Shown here one piece after another: positions 56,770-64,000 of a stretch of DNA of 64,000 nucleotides. Made by a program: the position numbers and the translations under genes. How positions within the stretch are numbered: the stretch's first letter is position 1; each line of letters opens with the position of its first letter. The notes beneath the pieces were generated by a model. The model did not search any database. It was given only the letters and a program-made list of their open reading frames with translations, and was not told the origin of the DNA. The DNA lies in the NCBI RefSeq assembly GCF_027943255.1, contig NC_072896.1, positions 45,534,501 to 45,598,500 of the forward strand, in the 5' to 3' direction. The stretch is from Anastrepha obliqua (taxonomy: Eukaryota; Arthropoda; Insecta; Diptera; Tephritidae).

Positions 56770-57280
56770 ACGAATTACTTATTCACGACTGTCGCGATTC
56801 GTCTCCTGCTTTATTTGCAAGTTAATACAAGGCATGCGATTGGGGTAGAAAATTTCCGACCCTAGCTGTAACTCAGCTAAGGTGAAAGAAACGGTGGAAC
56901 ATTTTCTCTGTAGCTGCTCAGCATTCCGTAGAGCCAAACTGGCGTTTCTGACCAAATAATAAAAAATAATAAATAATTTCACAAACTAGATTAAGTATAT
57001 AGATCATTAAGCTCTGAACAATCCATATAATCCATATAATCCATAAAAGCTATTCCTAACACTCACCCCAAAAACTATCCTTCCTCTCCACCATAGTTCC
57101 TCCTACCTTAACTTTACCTCACCCAAAAAAACAAATTAGTATATTAGTATGTATGTATAGTTTATAGATACTTAAGTTTATATTATCATAAGCCGAAGGC
57201 CCTGGCAGCCAGCGCTTACTACTTACGTGTGACAGTTATTTATAATTGTAACTCTTGTAAAAATAAATAAATAAATAAAT
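56770..57280 (+). pseudogene. Jockey-like 3' end with (AAAT)n tail
   Basis: VKETVEHFLCSCSAFRRAKL is the zinc-binding C-terminal segment of jockey-group ORF2, followed by AFLTK and TAA near 56960, then about 300 bp of 3' UTR and tandem AAAT at 57261-57280. The upstream 56640-56770 shows no clear RT motif. Confidence 0.7.
57261..57280. repeat. (AAAT)n tail
   Basis: Five tandem units at the retroelement 3' border. Confidence 0.85.
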
Positions 57281-58429
57281 GGTTGATTATGCGAAGCCTT
57301 CTCTGCGAAAATGCGCTCGGAATTTTTCCATATTCTGCCGTCGGGCGACTGTTACATATTTCAAAAATCTCTTAAGCCACTTTTATACATTAAGTGTGAG
57401 GAGCATTTTGAACTTGCGTACTACGGTGTAGGTCACTTTTTTCTACAAATTCAGATATTTCATGTCCAATATGCATAAGTTCATCTGAATAATTAGCACC
57501 AATTTAAAGCACAGCCTTAGTTTGCTCCGCGCATAAAATATCAATATTTCAAAGTCGCTGGAGATGATGCTCAGTTTGCAACGAGATGTAGAAGGCAAAG
57601 TATCATAGCTGAGTGCAGGCAAGTTGTTTTCACTAAGTGAGTGCTGCCACTAGAAGTTACCTGCCTCTTTAGCCGACACACACAAACATAAATATGCATT
57701 GAGTTCGCACAAGTGTCGGTATGTATGTAGACGAATGCAATTAGCCGATGCCATAGGTTGAGCAATGGAAATTACCATATGCTCCTGCCAACACCCTAAT
57801 ACACACGTGCCCACATACAGTGGTAATTCAAATTATTGCCACACACTCCAACTCTTGCACTCAACTTGTACGTTAAGTGGAACTTAAATTGCGAATGTCT
57901 GTCTCATCCACTTTCCGCTCTTTGTTTCGCAGCTGTATCGGTTAAAGCACCACTTGCTGGAATAAATTTAAAAATTGACGGTACCCATAGCCAGTCAGGC
58001 CGTATGCTACGTTACCTGTAGGCGCCTAATCTAGGAAGAGGAGACGGTAACGATAGAAAATTTATTAGCTGGAAAGAGGTAGCCGTATACATACTTATGT
58101 ACATTGCCCTCTAGTACACCCACACATATGTATATGTATGTATATCTATTGTAGGTACATTAGGGCGTTCCAATTATAATTATAATTATTTTTTCGAAAT
58201 AATTCCTAGTAGAATCAAAGAAAAAAGTCCCTCTTTAGGACAATTTCGAGCTCCTCAAATTTTATAAGTAGTTATATTTAATTAATACCAAATACAAATT
58301 AATATTGACCAAAGTAATGTATGTTTTTTGTAACGCAAACTTATACCAGGAGATTTTTGGTACAAATAATTTATTTTTGATATCTATTTTTTATTTAATT
58401 ACCCCCATGATCATGACATAGGAACATAG
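57281..58429. other. No gene recognised
   Basis: Mixed-composition DNA without motif, terminal repeat or SINE. Possibly unique host sequence. Confidence 0.4.
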
Positions 58430-58920
58430 AGGGAAATGAAATTGCGGGTGAACTTGCCAAGAAGTGGACTGAATTGGCCCCAAAGACCTCCTACCCGGGC
58501 ATCGGCATCTACCTGATAGTTGTTAAATGGGAACTGCACAAATTACTTCTCAGGAAAGTGCAGAAAGTGCATTTCTCCATGTGCTATTTCGAGAACCGTT
58601 TGGCCCAAGCACAATGTATGGAGGGCTCAGAAAGTCCTTTGGACTCCTCTCAATTTTCAAACTCGTAGCTGTGTTTACCGGTCACTGAACGATCGGCACA
58701 CTCGCGGAAAAGCGAGGGTTACCATTTAACCCCCATTTCAGATGCTATAGAGACCTTTCAGAGAAGGAGACTTTTGAGCACTTTCTCTGTAAATGTCCGG
58801 GTTTGGCAGCTAGACGATTAAGATCACTAGGTGTTCCTTTCTTCGATAGCCTGGGGCAGTGCGCCAACCTAAATCCCATCAATCTTCTCCATTATATCAA
58901 CAGCTCTGCCTGGCTGTAGA
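58430..58920 (+). pseudogene. Non-LTR ORF2 3' end: RNase H and zinc finger
   Basis: HRNIEGNEIAGELAKKWTEL is the last RNase H motif (H-box with GNEIA). A shifted frame gives ETFEHFLCKCPGLAARRLRS and LGVPFFDSLGQCANLNPINL up to SSAWL and TAG at about 58918. I/LOA-type LINEs carry this order. It is followed by (TACC)n at 59014-59038, possibly its tail. Confidence 0.82.
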
Positions 58921-59450
58921 TATCTGCCTGTTGGAGGTCTCATAATGGTATGAAAACGCACCGTTTAGTTTTAGTGCTACTTGAGGAGTACCAGACTGGC
59001 ACTTCAACCATTTTACCTACCTACATACCTACCTACCCCATGATGGTGCTGCAAAGAAATTATTTTTTTTTTAATATTGTAAAAGGAAAAGTAATTGTTT
59101 TTATATGTAAACCAAAATAAAATTTGTTAAGAGGCCAAAAACAATTAAAATTCATAATATTTCAAAAATGTATTTTTAACAATTGTTTTGTATTTATTTA
59201 TTTATTTGTTTACAATTAACTACGTATTTAAAATTATTTAAGTTTTAGATCCTTTTTATTTTTAAAAGGAGATGCAGATTTTTACTCTCTATTTTTATTG
59301 CCATAACTCCCTCTCAATTTTAATATTAATTAAGGACAGCTTCTTTTAAAATTTAGGGGCTAGAAATTAACTTAATTTTTTTTGTTTTAATATTTTTTTT
59401 ACTACAAACGTTGCATTAATAAATATGCTCGTACATAAATCAAAAAAAGT
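58921..59450. other. AT-rich, (TACC)n tract, nothing else recognised
   Basis: The tract 59014-59038 consists of ACCT/TACC units. The remainder has no motif. Confidence 0.4.
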
Positions 59451-59580
59451 GTCATAAAAAATCATCTGCCATTCGGCATAAGACTGTAGATCTCTCCATT
59501 TGTGGAAAACATCAAGACGCGCACAACAAATAGGAGGAGGAGTTCGGAAAAACGCTCAACAAAGGTTGTAAGGGCCAATT
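59451..59580 (+). mobile_element. SINE, 3' half, diverged
   Basis: 'atcatctgccattcggcata', 'ctctccatttgtggaaaaca' and 'aataggaggaggagttcgg' match the SINE body, ending 'agggccaatt'. About 15 percent diverged by eye. Confidence 0.8.
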
Positions 59581-59621
59581 CGGTATGAAGAGTACATAAA
59601 TATAATTTTATGTCGCCTCAA

Positions 59622-59707
59622 AACGGCAGACTTGTTTTTAATTTTTTTTAGGAACTTTTTCATGGCAGAAATATACTTGAATATTTGCCGTTGCTTGACG
59701 GGGCATA
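59622..59707 (-). mobile_element. SINE fragment, middle part
   Basis: Complement of the SINE centre: 'aggaactttttcatggcaga' and 'gccgttgcttgacggggc'. It lies about 40 bp from the preceding piece in opposite orientation, so the two are different insertions or an inversion. Confidence 0.7.
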
Positions 59708-61484
59708 AATAAAGGAAATCAATTTAATGCCTTAAAGATAAATTCTTTATTATGATTTCAAGTTTTTATATTTCGTACTCTTAATTATTTATTAAGATTT
59801 CAAGTTTTTATATATATTATAATATTATTTATATATATATATATTAACTTTTTCCTTTAATTCTAATTAAAATGTTAATTTAGAAATTTAACTAAAATAA
59901 AAATTTAACTAAGAATTATAAGCGAATTTAACTATATTAAAAGTCTATTTCTTCAATATAATTACATTACTTACATAATAAAAAATATCCCCTATTCCTT
60001 ATAATATGCAACCCATATTCGTTGAGAACATTGTTTGGATCAGATAGGTGAGCGAGTTGTTCTTTCATTCTCTCATCATCTCAATATGTGATTGTGTGAG
60101 TTTTGGCCAGCACTGCTTTAGAGCTATGCAAGAATGATAGAAACAAGATTGAGCCTATCAAAGGGTGCGTGACGTCTCATTGGTGCAATTAAATGAGAGA
60201 GATGTGAAAATGCGACCAGAATGAGATGAAGAAGAAGAAATTGCAGAAACAACACACGAATCGCACAATTGCAACGCCACACACATAGTGATGCGGTCGA
60301 ATTCGCTGAGAGCAAAGTAGCGGTACCACGATCGGCGACCTTATTATTGTCTACATCGTGAGAGCTTTGCTCTAATGGACTGTTTTTCTAAGAATTTAGT
60401 GTAGAATCTGTATCTACTGGGAGCGATGCCAAGATTCGGATTCTATATAATGGAGAAACGCTCCATACAAAATAACCCACCCTAATGTGCTTGTATAGGC
60501 GTATGAACGTTTTTGAGAGCATGTGTCCTTATAGGCTTAAAAATCTTAATATATTGTATGCACCTACTCGTACATACACTTATACACTTACCAAACGAAA
60601 TATGACGAGACAAAAAAAATATGCCTAATATCCACTTTACCTTGGCTGAAATATCCACTAGCTTATTGTTATAGATGATATTCGTTTAGTTGTACATAAG
60701 CACATACTATACTTAAGTTACTGTATGGTGTGAACGCATCCTTATATTTGTATGCGGTATGGTTGGCAGCCTTATCATAGTGCTTGTCATTTGACATTGA
60801 TATATTAACTACTTTATATTTTCCATAAACTACCGTATTTTGCACTCAAGCTTTGGTATAAAAGCCGAAGCCGTAACAGAACGTTTTCTTTTACTTTACC
60901 GAAATAAAGGTGCGTTTTTTAAATATCACACCAACCAGGATTTTGTAGTTTTAACATATAATTTCAACTTACCCTTAAAATGCAACTTTTTAAAGCTTTA
61001 TTGTTGTAGGTAATGTTTTTATCCTAGCAAGGCATTATTGATAGTAAAATACAATAAATATCGAAAAATAGTGAATAATTTCTGTATAAAATGGACTTGA
61101 GCAACATTTAAATTTTTTTCTTTAAAAATTCGAGTTATATTTGCCATGTTTTAGCAAAAGGAAGACAAATTTTCATGAGTCTTGAACTATAAAGAAATGT
61201 TTTTTTGGACTGCGCTAATATAATTTATAGCACTTAGATTAAATGGGGTCGTAGATGAAATGGTTGAAAATGTTGGTCCTCTACGACGGTTGAAGAAGTA
61301 TAACTAATTACAGCACAATCATGCGTGTATAAATTATAAAATATTTATTTCTTAACAAAAGAATTAACAATAATCTTGTAAACTTAGCAAAGCTAGCAAT
61401 CGTAGTCATCTCCAAGCTGGTCCATTTGAAAACAACTGCCATTAACTAATTCTAATCGGATGAAGGTGAACTTCACACTTAATT
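59708..61484. other. No gene recognised
   Basis: AT-rich. 60060-60300 has repeated 'ctctcat/gagaga' words. A promoter-like cluster is given separately at 60857. Confidence 0.4.
60857..60908 (+). promoter_or_regulatory. TATA box close to a poly(A) signal
   Basis: TATAAAAG at 60857-60864 and AATAAA at 60903-60908 lie 45 bp apart, an arrangement seen in LTRs. No TG...CA borders, duplication or primer-binding site was seen, so this may be chance. Confidence 0.2.
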
Positions 61485-61492
61485 GCTCTTTA

Positions 61493-61664
61493 CTGTTAAC
61501 TGCTCTGTTCGCTCTTATAGCAGTCGCTTCCCACTTGCATAGCAACTGCGAGCGATGCGTATGATGTTCGCTGTTAACTGCACTGGCTCTCGCAGCAGCC
61601 GACTCACACTTGCATTGTTACTGCATGAGATGTTTTAGAGTGAGTCGTATGTGTATGATGTTCG
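61493..61664. repeat. Two-unit imperfect tandem repeat
   Basis: Units 61493-61570 and 61571-61664 both start CTGTTAACTG, contain 'cttgcat..g' and end GTATGATGTTCG. They could be part of the leader or LTR of the gypsy element beside them, which is speculation from position. Confidence 0.65.
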
Positions 61665-61724
61665 CTAGTTGGACAGCAGAGAGCATTTTTGTTTATGTAG
61701 GTGACCAGCAGTTATTTCTGCTTA

Positions 61725-61910
61725 ACTTATACATATAGATCCACACAGAATCCTGTCAGTAGAAAAACTCCAGCAGAATTGTATTTTAGCCACCTTGTTT
61801 CTTTAAACGCAAAATGTACGCAATCAAGATTCAAAATTTTCCGTGGGCCAAGAAGTTTATGCGCACAAAAACATAGGTTGAAGGAAAAATCCTTATAGGT
61901 ACTACTCATT
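61725..61910 (+). pseudogene. Ty3/gypsy integrase fragment
   Basis: TYRSTQNPVSRKTPAELYFS matches the conserved 'YR.T....T..sPAEl.fg' segment that ends the integrase core in Ty3/gypsy elements. After a frameshift FSVGQEVYAHKNIG follows, like the usual C-terminal 'F..Gd.V..r' part. About 60 codons. No other gag or pol part is present. Confidence 0.7.
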
Positions 61911-61918
61911 TGATGTAC

Positions 61919-62100
61919 CGGTGTGTGATTTCCATTAGGAAGAACACTGATTCGAAACTTCGGGCATGAAACACCAAGTGATAGAACAATTTTTTTCTAA
62001 TAGCGATCACCCCTCGGCAGGCAATGGCATACCTCCGAGCGAATTTCTGGCATAAGAAAGCTCCTCATACAAAACTATCTGCCGTTTGGAGTTGGCAAAT
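61919..62100 (+). mobile_element. SINE, left part of a split copy
   Basis: 'gattcgaaacttcgggcatg' (B-box region), 'cccctcggcaggcaatggca' and 'actatctgccgtttggagtt' follow the SINE consensus. It breaks off at the T-run at 62103. The right part continues at 63172. Confidence 0.85.
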
Positions 62101-62102
62101 AC

Positions 62103-63171
62103 TTTTTTTTTTTACGAGGGGAAGTAACGAAATGGGCCGGACAATGTACCGATCCCCTCCCGGTATAACAGTTAAGTAAATCGTCCGGACGGCGGTTGTG
62201 CACTAGGCTCTACATCAGTTACTCTTCACATGCAGTCCGTCAAAAGTTGCATGTACTTTAATCCTCCCCTAGTTTTGTTTATTCCCGAAGGAAACCACCC
62301 CAGTTGGGCCTGACCACCACTGGTAGCAATCATGACCTGTCAAGGATTATGTTAAGTGGAAGGTAAGCTTATCATAGTTTCGATTTAGTAATTTTTCGCT
62401 GTTTGGGATTAGCGTTTAGCTCCACTTTTCCTGTGTGGAGTTTTCCCAACACTCTTGCCACTTGAGTAACCATCTAGCCTTCTCTGTCTTCATGATCGTT
62501 GCTATGTTAGTTCGACCCTGCTGTTTTTGCGCATATACTCCTGCTCGCTCTTCTGTCAATATATCGATGGGCGTCGTGCCTGCGATTACCATTGCAGCTT
62601 CGACCGAAATGGTTTTGCATGCGCTTACCACCCTCAGTGAGCAAAGTCTGTACAATGCTTCGTATGGTCTTCTACAGGCCTTTATTTCTAAGGATTTTAC
62701 CCATACTGGTCCTGCATATAGCAGAGTCAATGTGGTTAGTAGCCTGCGTTTGCTGCTTCTCGGCCCCCCTAAGTTCGGTAGCATTCGAGAGAGTGCATGT
62801 GGCTCAACACTGAGCCGATCGTCAATTATGACACCCAGATATTTCCGCTGACGAGACGATTTAAATGTACCTGTGTATGGCATGCTGAAGGAGGCTGTCT
62901 CAGGTTGCTTACGACTACTTATGACCACCGCCTCGGTTTTCTTCGCTGCAATGGATCAACCAACACTATCCAGCCAGTTTGTTACTGTTGCAATAGTAGT
63001 ATTTGCCTTGAACTCAATATCGCTCACCAGTTTGGCTACGATTACCAGAGCTATATCATCCGCAAAGCCAATGATGTGTACATCTGTGGGGAATGGCAGG
63101 CGAAACACTTCATCATACATAATATTCCACAGCGTGGGGCCTAGTACTGAATCCTGCGGCACACGCAAAAG
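62103..63171 (-). pseudogene. R1-like non-LTR element inserted in a SINE
   Basis: Minus-strand frames: RVPQDSVLGPTLWNIMYDEV, HIIGFADDIALVIVAKLVSD (catalytic FADD), TNWLDSVG, then after a shift EAVVISSRKQPETAS, KYLGVIIDDRLSVEPH, LTTLTLLYAGPVWVKSLEIK, SVEAAMVIAGTTPIDILTEE and WQECWENSTQEKWS. The order and motifs fit R1-clade ORF2. The first Gly of GVPQGS-type motif is kept as VPQD. The 3' end shows an A-run (T at 62103-62113 on the plus strand). 5'-truncated within the RT. R1-clade placement is by resemblance. Confidence 0.85.
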
Positions 63172-63270
63172 TTTACGTTCCTCCATTTGTGCAAAACAGT
63201 AAGGTGCATACCACAAATAGAAGGAGGGGCTCGGCCAAACAGTCAAGGAGTGTGAGCTTCTTTTATATAT
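63172..63270 (+). mobile_element. SINE, right part of the split copy
   Basis: 'cctccatttgtgcaaaacag', 'ataccacaaatagaaggagg' and 'ggctcggccaaacagtcaag' continue where the left part at 62100 stops, and the tail ends 'ttttatatataaa'. Confidence 0.85.
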
Positions 63271-63273
63271 AAA

Positions 63274-63900
63274 CTAGCGGACCCTCTGCCTGCTTCGCTA
63301 GGCATATCAAAATTAAGAATGAATAATGAACACTCGATTTAAATTCACTCTATGTGTATTTATTCTTTTTTTAGAATATAAAATTAATGTTAATTTTAAA
63401 CTTAAACTAACGCAAAGCCTTTTCGTAAACTACATTTTTTGTTTTGCCCTGAGTTGTGGTATAAATAAACAGAACTGATGGTTTTCCTACACGTGAACAT
63501 GATACATATAATTGTCCGTGGGAGAAGCATGGATATTCTAAGTCAATTCCGCATAATTCTAGCGATTGTCCTTGTGCTTTGTTTATTGTGTTTATTTTAA
63601 TCTATCTTGCTCATTACGTTGTATACGTTCTTCAGGTGAATGGCCTGAACGTGATCTGGCTATACGTTCCCTTTGATTTTGGTTTTGAATTTCTCGCTCT
63701 TCTTGTGATTGATTTTGCCTTTCATTTGATCTATTTTGCGTTCTACGCGACCGACGGCCGATATCATTTATTCGCATTTGAATTTAATCAAAAAAACATG
63801 AAAAACTCACAATGTGCATTACAATCGCTAACAACAACAACGAAACCACCGTTTTTTTATTTTCACTGATTATTAAAATTTTACGCACAATATATTTTAT
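63274..63900 (-). mobile_element. Helitron 3' end and internally deleted gene
   Basis: On the minus strand the element ends CTAG (63274-63277) with T following, and a short hairpin (63288-63303, GCCTAGCGAAGCAGGC) stands ten bases before it, the canonical Helitron 3' end. Coding remnants: MRINDIGRRSRRTQNRSNER with Arg/Glu-rich repeats (63592-63777), the N-terminal region of animal Helitron proteins, then out of frame INTINKAQGQSLELCGIDLE, CFSHGQLYVSCSRVGKPSVL and TKNVVYEKAL, the helicase C-terminus. Rep and most helicase sequence is deleted. The 5' end was not identified and may lie beyond 64000. Confidence 0.85.
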
Positions 63901-64000
63901 TTTTATACATTTTTTCCCAAAAAAAAAAAAAACAACAATGAAAAACGCACTTTAAAATTGTTGACCACTCATCAAATGGTTTCGATTCAGTATATCCAGT

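Noticed and set aside
57825..57850. 'acagtggtaattcaaattat' as a Tc1 end
   Set aside because: Resembles the start of Tc1 termini, but no partner end, TA pair or transposase piece nearby.
62435..62851. Plus-strand 138-codon frame
   Set aside because: Antisense of the R1-like ORF2.
63579..63869. Hydrophobic plus-strand frame resembling a membrane protein
   Set aside because: It is the complement of the Arg/Glu/Gln-rich Helitron N-terminus; the hydrophobicity is a by-product.

Overview
The window looks like repeat-rich intergenic or heterochromatic DNA from a higher fly. A tephritid fruit fly is my best guess, from memory of the repeat families rather than from a search. I recognise no host protein gene, rRNA or true tRNA. 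Almost everything identifiable is a transposable element, mostly decayed, often nested, on both strands. The elements are: IS630-Tc1-mariner elements of several catalytic types (DD34D, DD37D/maT-like, DD41D, Tc1-like, pogo/Tigger); short non-autonomous relatives of them; a deleted hAT element; two rolling-circle fragments (a Helentron with helicase and endonuclease, and a deleted Helitron with a 3' terminus); many 5'-truncated non-LTR retrotransposons; one Ty3/gypsy integrase scrap; and about ten pieces of one tRNA-derived SINE family.

Layout. 0-5 kb: a TTAA-bounded inverted-repeat element split by a DD41D mariner, then a SINE, a deleted hAT element with perfect target duplications, and a decayed mariner. 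5-13 kb: a maT-like relic, non-LTR fragments, SINEs and DD41D fragments. 13-18.8 kb: mostly unassigned DNA, then a jockey-like element carrying a SINE and a mariner-derived miniature element, then a second TTAA element carrying a non-LTR insertion with 12-bp duplications. 19-24.4 kb: unassigned DNA, a deleted maT-like copy and a third TTAA element. 24.4-31.8 kb: RNase H scrap, Tc1-like gene with a candidate intron, maT-like copy, a Tc1 element split by a reverse-transcriptase element, SINE and a 2-kb jockey-like relic. 33.8-39.7 kb: a Tigger relic invaded by a truncated mariner, a 1.5-kb near-perfect palindrome and a second pogo-type relic. 39.9-51.5 kb: maT-like, DD41D, DD34D and Tc1 copies mixed with non-LTR 3' ends. 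52.4-54.9 kb: a Helentron helicase-endonuclease gene interrupted by a mariner whose 341-codon transposase reads through without a break. 55-64 kb: another DD41D mariner, non-LTR 3' ends, a gypsy scrap, and a SINE split by an R1-like element with a Helitron next to its tail.

Only one coding region, the mariner transposase at 52692-53717, looks intact. The rest record insertions whose order can often be read from nesting. No operon-like or pathway organisation exists here. Element identities rest on translated motifs and terminal repeats read by eye; clade names are from general knowledge and were not tested by alignment.
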